A DNA stretch of 64,000 nt from Bacteroidota bacterium (GCA_027483445.1 JAIXUS010000069.1:1-64000); one strand, 5' to 3'; numbered from the stretch's first letter, positions 26,774 to 36,352 are shown. A program made the numbers and translations. The notes: a model not told the origin generated them from the sequence alone.

Positions 26774-26948
26774 CTCAGTGAAGCGGAATTTGTGAATGCG
26801 TGTTTGTTTATTCTAAGAATTCATGCTTGCTATGCAGGTGTATTTCCGCTTGGAACATCGGCGAATTTGTAATTGAAGTGAGGCTCAAGTCTTTGGTCCT
26901 TAGTACTTAGTGGGCGTGGATTCTGGCTGAATCGGTTTGTGTTGAGTG
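26774..26948. repeat. repeat units Z and X (right part of the interrupted cluster)
   Basis: Z at 26774-26878 matches 25827-25930, and X at 26886-26948 matches 25613 and 25941. Together with the left part they make a ~330-base tandem array split by the gene at 26103-26648. The remaining bases 26949-27060 and 27108-27201 hold nothing I can call. Confidence 0.8.
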
Positions 26949-27060
26949 TGTGCAGCACCCTGCCCTCAGTTGAGCACGTTTTTTTAATCCTTTTCGGCCA
27001 TTGGATGATGCATCATAGGCATTCCACACGGATTAAATGAGAACCGATGGCTGCGCCCGG

Positions 27061-27107
27061 GATTGGAGCAAGCTACCGTGTAGCGCGGAAAGCCCGATAA
27101 GGCGCCC
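27061..27107 (+). repeat. dispersed repeat R4, copy 2
   Basis: 47 bases beginning GATTGGAGCAAGCTACCGTG and ending GGCGCCC; the reverse complement of 14491-14537 with four mismatches by eye. Confidence 0.8.
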
Positions 27108-27201
27108 AAATCGCAACTATACTATCTGTTTTCGCAGTGGCCGAATTGTCGGGTTTGCCTACGCTTTGGAAGCGTTTACATACAGTTGTCGGCATTTGGT
27201 T

Positions 27202-27209
27202 TATCTTCG
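27202..27209 (+). promoter_or_regulatory. -7 box TATCTTCG before the histidine kinase
   Basis: One base from TAnnTTTG, 10 nt before the ATG at 27220. A TTG at 27185-27187 is too close to be a good -33 box. Confidence 0.4.
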
Positions 27210-27219
27210 TCGCACAGAT

Positions 27220-29109
27220 ATGAATGTGAAGCGTCCCCACCTTTTATTTCTGCTCGTTTTATTGCCCATCGGGTTGTTGGCCAACAAGGATTCCTTGCTC
27301 CGGGTAATTCGCAACCCGCCCAATAAGGAGGCCTTGATAACGGCCTATCCGTCGATGGCTTTCGAGTACCATTTGTCGAACCCCGAATCGTCGCTGTACT
27401 TCGCCAACAAAGGCATTCGCCTGTCAGATTCGTTGGGCAATCTGTTTCACAAGGGTTCATCGTTAAATATGAGCGGCTTGGCCTATTTTCGGAAGGGTTG
27501 GTACGCTACAGCCATTGGGGCATTTAAGCAGGCGGAGGCTCTGTTCCTCAAACTGAACGAACTCGAACAAGCGGCACGCGTGCACCAAAACATGGCCCAT
27601 GTGTATCAGGGCATGAAGGATTATCGCAATGCGCAGGAATACAACCTGAAGGCTTTAAGGTTTTACGAAAAGGCGAACGATAGTATGCGGATTGCCGCCT
27701 GTTATCAGGTTTTGGGAACCGTATTGCGCGAGTTGAAAGACTATGAGCAATCGGCCAGATACCTTGATGAGTCGATTCGCATACTGGCAGCGATGGGACG
27801 TATAGATGAACTAGCCAATGCGCATAGCATTAAAGGGAATTTGTGGGCCGCCATGGGCAAAAGAGAGGAAGCCTTGTTGGAGATGAATTTCGCCCTGCCG
27901 CTCTACGATAAAGCAGGCGACGTGGCCAACAAGGCCATTACATTCGAAAACATGGCTTCGGTATATGAGAAAAGTGGCGATTATAAACTGGCCGCGGAAT
28001 ACTACGAAAAGGCCATTGCCTTGTTTTCGAAGGTAGGAAGTGAGGTTGATGTGGCCTTTGAGCGCATGCTCAGAACGGGAACCTTGCTTAAATTAAACCG
28101 CAGTGCAGAATCGCTGGCCGATTTAGACATGGCCGAACGGGTATTTAAACGCGAAAACATTACCGACTACCTGATCGATTTGTACGAGAAGCGTAGCGAG
28201 TGGCTCGCCTTTAACAACAAGCCCGCAGAGGCTTTGCAGATGTTCAAAAAACACATCGCCTTGAAAGACAGTTTGGCGGCCCAGCGCCGGAACGATGAAA
28301 TGGTGCGCTTTCAGGCTGAATTTGATTTTGAACGCAAAGAAAAAGAGATCGCCTTGCTTAAGGCCGAAGCACTCGCCGGATCGGCCCGTTTACAAAAACG
28401 AAATGGTATTATTGCGCTTCTCTTGCTCCTCGGGGCTGTTTCGGTTGGCCTTATTTTGTTTTACCGAAAGCGCAAATTGCTGCAAGATGAGCTGCGCAAA
28501 CAACAGCTGCTCAATCAAATTGCAGCCGATTTGCACGATGATGTAGGTGCTTCGCTGAGTGCCATTCGCATGTATGGCGAAGTGATTCGAAAAAAAGCGA
28601 GCGTATCGGCGCCTGATGTGGTGCCAATAGCCGGGAAAATCAGCGACAATGCCCGTGAGCTGATTCAAAACATGAGCGATATTGTTTGGACCATCAAACC
28701 GGGGCAGGAAGAGCTGAAATCGCTCGAAGACCGCCTGCACAACCTCGGCTTGGAATTGTGCAATCCGGCAGAGATTCGCTTCGTGTTCAAAGGCTCAGGG
28801 TATTCGGGGAGCTTTGTTTTGCCAATAGATCTGCGCAACGACCTCTACCTCATCTGCAAAGAAGCCCTCAACAATGCCTTAAAGCACGCCAAAGCCACGG
28901 TAATTCAAATGAAGTTTGAATACAGCCAGGGGCATTTAAATGTTGAAGTAACCGACAACGGAAATGGTTTTACCCAGGAACGGCCCCAAGGCAACGGCCT
29001 GAAAAACATGGAGGAACGCAGCTCCCGGCACAAAGGCCGTTTTGTGGTGAATCAAAATACGCCACAAGGCACAACCGTACGGATAGAACTCCCTTGTTCG
29101 CCGCGATAA
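27220..29109 (+). CDS. TPR-containing sensor histidine kinase (HisKA_3/HPK7 type)
   Basis: 629 aa from the ATG at 27220, which begins a signal/anchor sequence (MNVKRPHLLFLLVLLPIGLL); the longer frame from 27037 runs through a repeat and is rejected. Residues ~40-340 are TPR repeats in the periplasm, a membrane helix lies at ~397-415 (IIALLLLLGAVSVGLILFY), the phosphorylated His is His439 in DLHDDVGASLSAIRM, and an ATPase domain follows (ICKEALNNALKHAKA N-box, VTDNGNGF G1, GNGLKNMEER G2). It probably phosphorylates the NarL-type regulator at 30294. The TPR part suggests it senses a peptide or protein partner in the periplasm. Confidence 0.88.
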   Translation: MNVKRPHLLFLLVLLPIGLLANKDSLLRVIRNPPNKEALITAYPSMAFEYHLSNPESSLYFANKGIRLSDSLGNLFHKGSSLNMSGLAYFRKGWYATAIGAFKQAEALFLKLNELEQAARVHQNMAHVYQGMKDYRNAQEYNLKALRFYEKANDSMRIAACYQVLGTVLRELKDYEQSARYLDESIRILAAMGRIDELANAHSIKGNLWAAMGKREEALLEMNFALPLYDKAGDVANKAITFENMASVYEKSGDYKLAAEYYEKAIALFSKVGSEVDVAFERMLRTGTLLKLNRSAESLADLDMAERVFKRENITDYLIDLYEKRSEWLAFNNKPAEALQMFKKHIALKDSLAAQRRNDEMVRFQAEFDFERKEKEIALLKAEALAGSARLQKRNGIIALLLLLGAVSVGLILFYRKRKLLQDELRKQQLLNQIAADLHDDVGASLSAIRMYGEVIRKKASVSAPDVVPIAGKISDNARELIQNMSDIVWTIKPGQEELKSLEDRLHNLGLELCNPAEIRFVFKGSGYSGSFVLPIDLRNDLYLICKEALNNALKHAKATVIQMKFEYSQGHLNVEVTDNGNGFTQERPQGNGLKNMEERSSRHKGRFVVNQNTPQGTTVRIELPCSPR

Positions 29110-29171
29110 GCCTTGGTTTTTGTTGTTGAAACTTCGGGCGTTCTGCTCGAACTTTATCAAAAACCAAAGCC

Positions 29172-30218
29172 ATGAAACCCGCACTTTGGATTGCCGGATT
29201 GCTCTGTATCGGATTGTGGAGCACTGCAAAGGCACAACAAAACCTGCTTCAGGGAACCCTGAACGCCTTCGAGGTAGAAGCCACCCTGAAGCCCGACACC
29301 GTGCTGAGCTCGCCCCATTGGATGATTCACGATTTTGAGTTTATCGACTCCTTAATCGTCGCGCTTACCTACGACCGGCGACCCGACCGCTGTTTTCTTC
29401 GGCTTTTCGACGACAACAACCGCGAGCATGAAGCCATCGAACTTCGGGAAAAGCCGTTGGGGCTATTTCGCGATGTGTTTAATCACGTGTACCTCATCGA
29501 TGAGCAAGGAGTGTATTTAATCGGCACTTCGCCCTTAGCTCTCCATGCCGTGAGCGAAAAGGAGTTTTTCGGGCGCATTTATCCATTGGTGGCCCGTGGC
29601 GATTCTGCCTGGTTTTACTCTACATTTTTACGCAACCGACCCGAGTTTGCTTATTTGAAAATCCGTGGCGACACCTTGCATACGGTGCGCGACCGGCATC
29701 TGTACGATCTCTACCATGCCGAATACACGTTCCTGCCGATGCATCAAAAGTGCGCTCTGAAAAGGCGCTGCGCACAAACCGGAGAAGACCGCTATGCCCT
29801 GGCTGCCGAAATGAGCGGCTTTACCCAATCGCTTTGGTGGCGCGCCCCTTACTCGCCTTTGTTTATGGTGGGCGACACGGTATGGATTGCCGACCATTAC
29901 CGCGACAGTGTTTTTATTTACCACCAAAACGGCGGGCGAATTACTGCCGCGCCTATGGACTTTCATCACGACAAAGCCTACAAGCGAGAGATTTTGTTCG
30001 ACCCTGAAAGCCGAATCCGATACGCCCGCTACGAGCACCACGGCCGGATTAAACTCGTTCCGCTCGACGATTGGGCAAACACCCGGCAGCCGGGGCGTTC
30101 TTTGCAACATCGCTACGTCGAAAAACTTAAGGTTTACAAAGGTAAAGCCTGGTATTTGTACCGCCCTTTCGAATCGAGCCAGAATACATTTTTGTATGCA
30201 GAGTTTTTGGGGAAATGA
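29172..30218 (+). CDS. exported protein of unknown function between kinase and regulator
   Basis: 348 aa with signal peptide MKPALWIAGLLCIGLWSTAKA. The rest is beta-rich with repeated short strands (FEFIDSLIVALTYD, FNHVYLIDEQGVYLIG, LFMVGDTVWIADHY), suggesting a propeller-like fold. No family was recognised and no catalytic motif stands out. Its position between a two-component kinase and its regulator, all on one strand, suggests that it could be an accessory sensor or the system's target. An inverted repeat TTGGTTTTT / AAAAACCAA lies just before its start (29114-29168). Confidence 0.6.
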   Translation: MKPALWIAGLLCIGLWSTAKAQQNLLQGTLNAFEVEATLKPDTVLSSPHWMIHDFEFIDSLIVALTYDRRPDRCFLRLFDDNNREHEAIELREKPLGLFRDVFNHVYLIDEQGVYLIGTSPLALHAVSEKEFFGRIYPLVARGDSAWFYSTFLRNRPEFAYLKIRGDTLHTVRDRHLYDLYHAEYTFLPMHQKCALKRRCAQTGEDRYALAAEMSGFTQSLWWRAPYSPLFMVGDTVWIADHYRDSVFIYHQNGGRITAAPMDFHHDKAYKREILFDPESRIRYARYEHHGRIKLVPLDDWANTRQPGRSLQHRYVEKLKVYKGKAWYLYRPFESSQNTFLYAEFLGK

Positions 30219-30281
30219 TAAGCACGGTTCCATCACCCTTTTGTGGGATGCCTCTTCGTCCGATTGCTGCGTCGCATTTGC

Positions 30282-30289
30282 TACTTTTG
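30282..30289 (+). promoter_or_regulatory. -7 box TACTTTTG four bases before the regulator ATG
   Basis: Exact TAnnTTTG match, 4 nt from the ATG at 30294, implying a leaderless transcript. A TTG at 30264-30266 gives a short 15-base spacer. Confidence 0.55.
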
Positions 30290-30293
30290 AGCA

Positions 30294-30935
30294 ATGAGTT
30301 CCATTCGTGTAGTGCTTTTTGAGGACAACTTCCATCTACGGGAAAGCTTGTATTTTTTAATTGGAGCTGAGCCTGATATGGAGTGCGTAGGCGCCTTTGC
30401 CGATTGCAGTGGTTTGGAAGCGCAAATTACGGCGGCCAAGCCTGATGTCATTCTCATGGACATTGAAATGCCCGGTATGAATGGGATTGAAGCGGTGGGG
30501 CAAATCAAACGGGTATTCCCGGATATACCGGTATTGATGCAAACCATTTTTCAGGACGACGAGCACATTTTTAATGCCTTGTGTGCAGGGGCTTCCGGCT
30601 ATTTGCTCAAAAGTGCGGATGCACATCATTACCTGCAGGCCATTCGCGATGTTCGCCAGGGCGGAGCCCCGATGAGCGGACCGGTAGCCCGACGGGTACT
30701 TGAGCTATTCCAGAAGAATGTAAAACCGGAATTGCGCAACGACTACGAGCTCACCCAAAAAGAAAAGGAAGTGTTGGCCGAACTGATTGAAGGGAAAAGC
30801 TTCAAGATGATTGCCGATTCTTTGGGTATTTCGTACGAAACAGTACGCTCACACATGAAAAGCATTTATGCCAAGCTGCATGTGCACAGCAATACCGAAG
30901 CGGTGATCAAAGCGCTTAAGGAGCGAATCGTGTAA
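30294..30935 (+). CDS. NarL/LuxR-family response regulator
   Basis: 213 aa. Receiver domain at 1-120: acidic pair ED at 10-11, phospho-acceptor Asp56 in VILMDIEMPGMNG, and Lys in YLLKSADA. A LuxR-type helix-turn-helix is at ~145-210 (LTQKEKEVLAELIEGKSFKM, ISYETVRSHMKSIYAKLHVH). It is the expected partner of the HisKA_3 kinase at 27220, a class nearly always paired with NarL-type regulators. Target genes are unknown. It has its own near-leaderless promoter, so it may also be made without the kinase. Confidence 0.92.
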   Translation: MSSIRVVLFEDNFHLRESLYFLIGAEPDMECVGAFADCSGLEAQITAAKPDVILMDIEMPGMNGIEAVGQIKRVFPDIPVLMQTIFQDDEHIFNALCAGASGYLLKSADAHHYLQAIRDVRQGGAPMSGPVARRVLELFQKNVKPELRNDYELTQKEKEVLAELIEGKSFKMIADSLGISYETVRSHMKSIYAKLHVHSNTEAVIKALKERIV

Positions 30936-31228
30936 ACCGGGCTTGTTGGCCTTTTCGGCGCAGTTCGGGGCGCAGCCAAATGGCTGAAGAAATTCCACTG
31001 CGATGGAGGGTATCGAAAAATGCCCGCTGAAGTCTCAGAACATCATCTGATGCGAGCCGCGGACAAAACGCAGAGCCTGTGTTTTCGGCGCTTTCAGTAA
31101 ACCCTAATCATTATATCAGCCCCAAAACATACTGAAAAGCGGTGCAGCCGGCATTGTTCAACCGCGCGTTGAAGCGCCTTCGTTAGAGCTATGGCGTTTT
31201 TGCGAGTAAGCCGATTTTCAACCCCATC
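30936..31228. other. intergenic region with a third R1 repeat remnant
   Basis: About 290 bases between convergent genes. 31046-31111 matches the ends of repeat family R1 (ATGCGAGCCGCGGACAA, then CAGTAAACCCT), with the middle missing. Nothing else recognised. Confidence 0.5.
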
Positions 31229-31263
31229 AAAAAAGGCCGTGATGTTTCCACCACGGCCTTTTC
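31228..31263 (-). terminator. terminator of the collagen-like gene
   Basis: AAAAGGCCGTG, loop, ACCACGGCCTTTT. On the minus strand the stem is followed by TTTTTT 17 bases after the stop codon. A-run and T-run on both sides would let it act in both directions. Confidence 0.85.
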
Positions 31264-31279
31264 CAGATTAGGTTAGGGT

Positions 31280-33706
31280 TTATTGTTTTGCTCCGCTTAA
31301 GGTCTTGCTTCCCTCTTGCTGGGTTTTAGCTCCACGCATTTTGATCACGTCTTCCATCATAGGTGAGTTGCCAATCATACGCTTAGAGGCCGGCTGTCCA
31401 TACAATTCAGGCGCGAGGTATTTTCCACGGCGATTCTCAGGTTTCATCTGCTCTGCCTCACCACGCTCAGGGTAGGTCTGCAGGTACAAGTCGTTACGCT
31501 GAGCAGTTACTTGCCAAGAGATTTTCTGTCCGGCATTACCCCCTGCAATTTCAAAACGACCGTTTTCCAGCTCCTTGCTCACATAAATGCTTGGGGCAGG
31601 AGCACCAATGGCTGTGAGAATGTAGCTAAAGTCTTTGTTGATGGCATCAAAATAAGAAGGCATTTCAATAACCGCCTTACCACTGGCGTCGAGCACAATG
31701 TTTCCACGGTAAATATTCAACACCTCGTTTGATTCCACCGCGAAATGCTTAAGGAATTTGTTCTCCGGATCTTGCGGGTGATCAATTGTGAAAGGCTTCA
31801 CACCCAGGGCTGTCATATCGCCTAACGAGAGAATGCCGGTTAATGAGGCCACGCCAAATCCCCCCACGTCGGAGTTCCCTAACACACCCACAAATCCGCC
31901 ATTACCGGTTACCCCGGCAGCATCATCAACACCATTGTCAGGAGCTACGTTCAGACCAAACACACCAGTCCCGGCTGGTTGTTGCGTTTGTCCAAGTACC
32001 CCAAAATAACCCAAGCCGGTAACACCAGGGTTGGCAATGGGTGGGTTTGCGGTAAGATTAATGCCCAATGTTGGGTTTTGATGCAATCCAAAAACGCCTG
32101 AGCCACCGGCCACAAACGATTGCCCTGAGGTCCCCTGAAATCCGTTTCCATCCACACCTGAGCCGCCTGTAGTCCGTAAATTATTTCCGAACACCCCGGC
32201 AAAACCGGTTGCGTTGGCGGCCACTTCACCGGTAACGCCCGACCCGGCAGCAGCCGAGAAACCTAAGATGGCAGAGTTGTTCGCCTGGTTGGTATTGGTG
32301 GAAGCTTCGATGGCCGCAAATTGATTGGCCGGAGCAGTACTTTCCGCAAGGATGGCAGCACCGTTGCCACCTGAAATTCCGGCACGAATAGCTACTGCGT
32401 TGATTGTTCCATTTCCGCTTGGAAGTGTGGCCTGCACAGGCCCTGCATCAGCGGTTATCTGACGGCCGGCACCGGCTCCTCCGAAGTCATAGGCCGCGTC
32501 AAGTGTTCCTCCACCTGTTCCGGCCGGACCTTGTGGACCTGCCGGGCCTGCCGGACCTTGAGCCCCGGCCGGACCAACCAACGAGATACCGGCTCCCCAG
32601 CTACCCGCAGTCTTAGGTCCAAACAATGTGTTATTCGCTATATTGATGTAAAAATCTCCATTCGCACCCAAACCTGCCGCTGGTGCTCCCGAGCCACTCA
32701 AGATCGTGCGGCCATCGGTTCCAGCCGGACCTTGAGTACCTTGTGGACCTGCTGCACCCGCCGGGCCCGCAGGACCTGCCGGGCCTGCAACACCCTGAGC
32801 CCCTGCTGCACCTGCCGGACCAGCCGGGCCTGCAACACCTGCTGGGCCCTGTGCACCCGCAGGACCTGCCGGGCCTGCCGGACCTTGAACTCCTGCCGGG
32901 CCTGCTGCACCCGCTGGGCCTGTTGCACCAATGGCTCCTGCTGCACCTGCCGGACCTTGTGGACCTACCGAGCCTGCCGGGCCTTGTGGACCCGCCGCGC
33001 CTGTAGCGCCTCTACAATCTAGAGCATCCCAAAAACCGTCGTTGTTCACATCTTCTGCAGGGTCGGTATTCCCATTCCCGTTGGTGTCCCAACAATTTAG
33101 TCCACCACCCGGACCTGCCGGACCTTGTGGGCCTTGTGCACCCGCCGGACCCGCTGGGCCTGTGGCTCCGGTAGCTCCTGCCGGGCCTTGTGGACCTGCC
33201 GGGCCTGCTGGGCCTGTTGCACCAGCCGGACCGGCCGGACCGGGAGGACCTTGAGGACCTTGAGGACCTACGCTACCGCCGCCGCCATTGCCCGACGTTT
33301 CAGCATAAAATGCGTAAGGCACGGAAAGAAGCTCACTGGCTCCTAAATCGGTGTAGTTGGTGCCACCCGCCGGGTCTACCTCTACTTTTACATATTGGTT
33401 GGCCGTATTCCAGGTAACATCACCAAATGTTCCGGTAAGCGGTGTTCCTGCACCAATCTTTAAATTAAAAAGTCCGAAACTATTGGTGTTTGCCGTATGA
33501 CGCTCAGCATATTGCACCGTTCCGGTTGCAGAACCTTGCAAAATTGAAATACGGACTGCTATTGACTGATTGACGAGGACACTTCCGGAGGCGTTTCGGG
33601 CAATGGCCTGATAATTAATTCCGTTGGGTACCGCTGTTTGTGCTTGCAGGGTTTGGCTCAACAACAGGAGCGCAAATGCTGCCAAGGCAAGTAATCGTTT
33701 TCTCAT
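31280..33706 (-). CDS. secreted collagen-like (Gly-X-Y) protein with calcium-loop insert
   Basis: 808 aa. Signal peptide [22 protein letters not shown], an N-terminal domain (~25-140; [20 protein letters not shown] and [12 protein letters not shown], shared by many Bacteroidota exported proteins), then Gly-X-Y triplets rich in GPA, GPQ and GAA from ~145. The triplets are broken at ~198-229 by a Cys-flanked insert containing [13 protein letters not shown] and [12 protein letters not shown], two EF-hand/dockerin-like calcium loops. A second triplet block, a beta-rich region with tail-fibre-like GVTGN repeats, and a C-terminal domain follow. The protein probably forms a trimeric surface fibre. 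High GC follows from Gly/Pro/Ala codons. A T9SS gene lies directly upstream. Confidence 0.85.
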   Translation of the reverse strand: MRKRLLALAAFALLLLSQTLQAQTAVPNGINYQAIARNASGSVLVNQSIAVRISILQGSATGTVQYAERHTANTNSFGLFNLKIGAGTPLTGTFGDVTWNTANQYVKVEVDPAGGTNYTDLGASELLSVPYAFYAETSGNGGGGSVGPQGPQGPPGPAGPAGATGPAGPAGPQGPAGATGATGPAGPAGAQGPQGPAGPGGGLNCWDTNGNGNTDPAEDVNNDGFWDALDCRGATGAAGPQGPAGSVGPQGPAGAAGAIGATGPAGAAGPAGVQGPAGPAGPAGAQGPAGVAGPAGPAGAAGAQGVAGPAGPAGPAGAAGPQGTQGPAGTDGRTILSGSGAPAAGLGANGDFYINIANNTLFGPKTAGSWGAGISLVGPAGAQGPAGPAGPQGPAGTGGGTLDAAYDFGGAGAGRQITADAGPVQATLPSGNGTINAVAIRAGISGGNGAAILAESTAPANQFAAIEASTNTNQANNSAILGFSAAAGSGVTGEVAANATGFAGVFGNNLRTTGGSGVDGNGFQGTSGQSFVAGGSGVFGLHQNPTLGINLTANPPIANPGVTGLGYFGVLGQTQQPAGTGVFGLNVAPDNGVDDAAGVTGNGGFVGVLGNSDVGGFGVASLTGILSLGDMTALGVKPFTIDHPQDPENKFLKHFAVESNEVLNIYRGNIVLDASGKAVIEMPSYFDAINKDFSYILTAIGAPAPSIYVSKELENGRFEIAGGNAGQKISWQVTAQRNDLYLQTYPERGEAEQMKPENRRGKYLAPELYGQPASKRMIGNSPMMEDVIKMRGAKTQQEGSKTLSGAKQ

Positions 33707-33720
33707 GATATTGGAGTTTA

Positions 33721-34239
33721 TTAACTGTGTGACTTGTTGATTCTAAGTGTGTTTTGACGAAGGCCATCAGTACTGCTCAAACGAAGCAAATACACGCCTG
33801 AGGCGAGATGACTCAGCGCTATGTCGAACTGTTGCTGACCGGGAATTAGTTGAATGATTCGGCTTTCACTTACCCGTCGACCAGAGGCATCGAGCAGCTC
33901 TAACACCAAAGATTCGGCATCGGTGCTGTTCAGGCTCAAGGTTACTAACTGATCGGCCGGATTGGGAAACACGCCGGCGTTCCAAGCATACTCCGGGCTA
34001 AACACGGAGGCAATGATAAACTTATCGGGTTGGTGAAAACCCTGGGTAAGCGTTGAATTGCCCGCGGTAACTGTGCTCACTGCAGCCAACTCACCAATGG
34101 TGTAGGAAAGCTCAAACTGGGCGTTTTGAAAATGCTGGCCCTGAGAGGCAAACACCTGAGGCGACAGCTGTACTGTTTGGGCATGCAAACCCAAACCCGA
34201 CAAAGCCATCGCCATCAAAGCAATGATGTATCTTTTCAT
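33721..34239 (-). CDS. small T9SS-exported protein with sorting domain
   Basis: 172 aa from the ATG at 34239, giving the signal peptide [20 protein letters not shown]; a longer frame from 34326 lacks a leader. Residues ~20-90 ([31 protein letters not shown]) are a motif common before the sorting domain in Bacteroidota exported proteins. Residues ~95-172 are a T9SS type A sorting domain ([39 protein letters not shown]). It is 14 nt upstream of the collagen-like gene and probably co-transcribed, so the two may be assembled together at the surface. Confidence 0.8.
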   Translation of the reverse strand: MKRYIIALMAMALSGLGLHAQTVQLSPQVFASQGQHFQNAQFELSYTIGELAAVSTVTAGNSTLTQGFHQPDKFIIASVFSPEYAWNAGVFPNPADQLVTLSLNSTDAESLVLELLDASGRRVSESRIIQLIPGQQQFDIALSHLASGVYLLRLSSTDGLRQNTLRINKSHS

Positions 34240-34347
34240 GTGTCTGTGGATTAAACGAAAGATGAGTGAAACAACAAATATAGAAGCGTGGTAATCTTTC
34301 ACCAATAAAAAAACCTTGTCGTTCAAAGGCGAAAATCAGATAAGACC

Positions 34348-35838
34348 CTAAGGCTTCCAATGGCGCAAAACCCTCAGTGCAGCATTTCGACCGCTCAAAG
34401 CAACACCCGGAATACCTTGCCCAGGATACACCGAATCGCCGCACAAATACAGGTTCTTCAAGGGGTTTGCACCCATCATCTGCCAGGGCTTAATGTGCCG
34501 GAATTGCGGATAACCACCTACAAAACCCCATGCCCGGCCCGTCCATGCAGCCCAGTCGGACGGCTCGGAAACGTGAGAATAAATAAGATGAGCGGAGTTC
34601 AACAAACCGCGTTTTTCTAAAAGTGCAATCGACTGCTCGGCCCATTTCTGTTTGTTAACGTCCGACAATCCCAAGGTGCGTGCATGTGTGCTAACCGATC
34701 CCACCCTGTAGCCTTCGGGGGCCCGCAAATGGTCGTTTGGAGCACTCTCACTGAAAAATATACTGCCTGAGGTGGACTGGTGCACCTGGTGGTGCAGCGC
34801 CTCATTGGCCGCCCCTTCTGATTTATACACCAAACCCAACTGAAGCGCGGAGTTGAGTTGCTCGGCGCGCATCTGGCCGGGCATCAGCGACCGCTGCATA
34901 GAGTCATCCTCCAGCAATTCTACCAAATTGTTTAGCGGCAATCCCGAAACCAGGCGTTTCGCTCGAAATTCGCCGGTATCCGTCTGCACAACCCAGGTAT
35001 TGTCACGATATGCTATTCCGGTAATACCCGATTTCAAGGCCAGCGACCCTCCATCACGCAACAAGGCGTCGGTAAAGGCTTTCACCATCGAGATCATCCC
35101 ACCGGGAACATAATAGTTCGGAAAATTTGTGTAGCACAAGGCTGTAGCCCCAAAAAGCATATTCACCTCGCTGCGGGTATTCTGGGCGGTTATGAGCAAT
35201 TGTTGGTCGACAAAGCGGCAAAACGCCTCATTGCGGTGGAGGCCGAATTCCTGCAAGGCCTCCTGTACCGTGCTGAAGGCAAAGCGCAGCATGGGCGCAT
35301 CGCTCAGTCGAAACTGGGGCAGCAAGGACGGTAAATCGCGCCACTGCTGAATCGGGAAAAATGGATAACGCCCCGAACTGCTCCATACAAAACGGCTTAC
35401 CTTCATGCACAAGTCCCAAAACCCGGCTTGCCTTCGATCTCCGAAAACCGAGGAAGCCTCTTCTTTCCAGCGCTCAAAATGGGCGTGGCGAGTAATCTTC
35501 TGCCCATCGGGAAGGAATACATCCATTGGCACTTCGAGCATGCGCGCATCAAACCGTATGTCGGCCTCATCCATCACCCTTTGCAAAGGCATACCATCGC
35601 CCAGACCCACCAGTGTTGTAGCGCCACTTTCGAAAACGTAACCCTTACGCCAATACGATGAAGCGCATCCACCCGGCAAATAATTGCGCTCCAATACAAG
35701 CACCTTAAGCCCCTTTCGGGCCAACAAAACCGCAGCGCTGAGTGAGGCCATCCCGCCACCGGCGACAATTACCTCGTATACCTCTTCGGAAGGTGCGGCC
35801 AAAGAACTGTAATGCTGAACTGGATTGGGCACTTGCAT
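34348..35838 (-). CDS. FAD-dependent phytoene desaturase/carotenoid isomerase-like oxidoreductase
   Basis: 496 aa. An N-terminal dinucleotide-binding fold (YEVIVAGGGMASLSAAVLLA, then VLERNYLPGGCASSYWRKGY) and a C-terminal FAD motif (LYLCGDSVYPGQGIPGVALS) define the CrtI/CrtISO/retinol-saturase superfamily. The first motif reads GGGMAS, a mild variant of GxGxxG. Such enzymes desaturate, isomerise or reduce polyene substrates. No other carotenoid gene is nearby. It is divergent from the pterin/photolyase operon with a ~100-base shared upstream region, so a light-linked pigment role is possible but unproven. Confidence 0.82.
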   Translation of the reverse strand: MQVPNPVQHYSSLAAPSEEVYEVIVAGGGMASLSAAVLLARKGLKVLVLERNYLPGGCASSYWRKGYVFESGATTLVGLGDGMPLQRVMDEADIRFDARMLEVPMDVFLPDGQKITRHAHFERWKEEASSVFGDRRQAGFWDLCMKVSRFVWSSSGRYPFFPIQQWRDLPSLLPQFRLSDAPMLRFAFSTVQEALQEFGLHRNEAFCRFVDQQLLITAQNTRSEVNMLFGATALCYTNFPNYYVPGGMISMVKAFTDALLRDGGSLALKSGITGIAYRDNTWVVQTDTGEFRAKRLVSGLPLNNLVELLEDDSMQRSLMPGQMRAEQLNSALQLGLVYKSEGAANEALHHQVHQSTSGSIFFSESAPNDHLRAPEGYRVGSVSTHARTLGLSDVNKQKWAEQSIALLEKRGLLNSAHLIYSHVSEPSDWAAWTGRAWGFVGGYPQFRHIKPWQMMGANPLKNLYLCGDSVYPGQGIPGVALSGRNAALRVLRHWKP

Positions 35839-35929
35839 GGTGGAAAAACAGCCGGAAGCACAGAGTGTTTCGCCGGGGAAACAAAATCTTGTTGGGTGGC
35901 TTTATGAACAATCTTTCAACAGGCTCGTT

Positions 35930-35937
35930 TACCTCTG
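35930..35937 (+). promoter_or_regulatory. -7-like box TACCTCTG four bases before the PTPS start
   Basis: One base from TAnnTTTG; 4 nt to the ATG at 35942, the same spacing as at 18071, 30282 and 41918. It would serve the whole pterin/photolyase operon. No good -33 box. Confidence 0.4.
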
Positions 35938-35941
35938 ACTT

Positions 35942-36352
35942 ATGAAAGTTTCGGTATTCAGAAAAGAGCGCTTCAACGCCGCACACCGATTACACAATCC
36001 ACTTTGGGATGATGCCAAAAATGCCCTGATTTTCGGCAAGTGTAATAACCCCAATTACCACGGACACAACTATGAGCTTATTGTAGAAGTGCGTGGAGAA
36101 ATCGACCCGGAAACAGGGTATGTAATCGATATGAAGGTGCTAAGCGGCCTAATCTCCGAAGAAATTACCGAGCGATACGACCACAAAAACCTCAACCTCG
36201 ATGTTGAGGAGTTCAAACAACTAAACCCCACCGCCGAAAATATCGCAGTTGTGATATGGCAAAGGCTGCGCAGTCGCCTCGATGCGCGTTTTGAATTACG
36301 CATTAGACTTTATGAAACAGAACGAAATTTTGTTGAATTCAGTGGAAACTGA
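35942..36352 (+). CDS. 6-pyruvoyl-tetrahydropterin synthase family protein (PTPS/QueD)
   Basis: 136 aa. Zinc ligands His15 (FNAAHRL), His40 and His42 (NYHGHNY), catalytic Cys34 (FGKCNNPN), Asp80-His81 (RYDHKNLN) and Glu125 (LYETERN) are all present. The C-x5-HGH spacing and FGKCNNPN resemble PTPS of tetrahydrobiopterin synthesis more than E. coli QueD, which has C-x3-HGH. It should convert dihydroneopterin triphosphate, the FolE product, to 6-pyruvoyl-tetrahydropterin; a queuosine role (6-carboxy-tetrahydropterin) remains possible. It is the first gene of a run with folE, SDR, flavin-reductase-like, photolyase, DUF2256 and perhaps cryptochrome genes. Confidence 0.88.
   Translation: MKVSVFRKERFNAAHRLHNPLWDDAKNALIFGKCNNPNYHGHNYELIVEVRGEIDPETGYVIDMKVLSGLISEEITERYDHKNLNLDVEEFKQLNPTAENIAVVIWQRLRSRLDARFELRIRLYETERNFVEFSGN

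Noticed and set aside
32531-33254. Regular short repeats that could look like a CRISPR array
   Set aside because: They are codon-level Gly-Pro-Ala/Gln repeats in frame with a signal-peptide-bearing gene, of 9-base period and without spacers.
32404-33346. Several open frames on the plus strand opposite the collagen-like gene, with Cys/Thr/Arg-rich repeats
   Set aside because: They are mirror images of the Gly-X-Y codon repeats on the minus strand; no leader or start signal.
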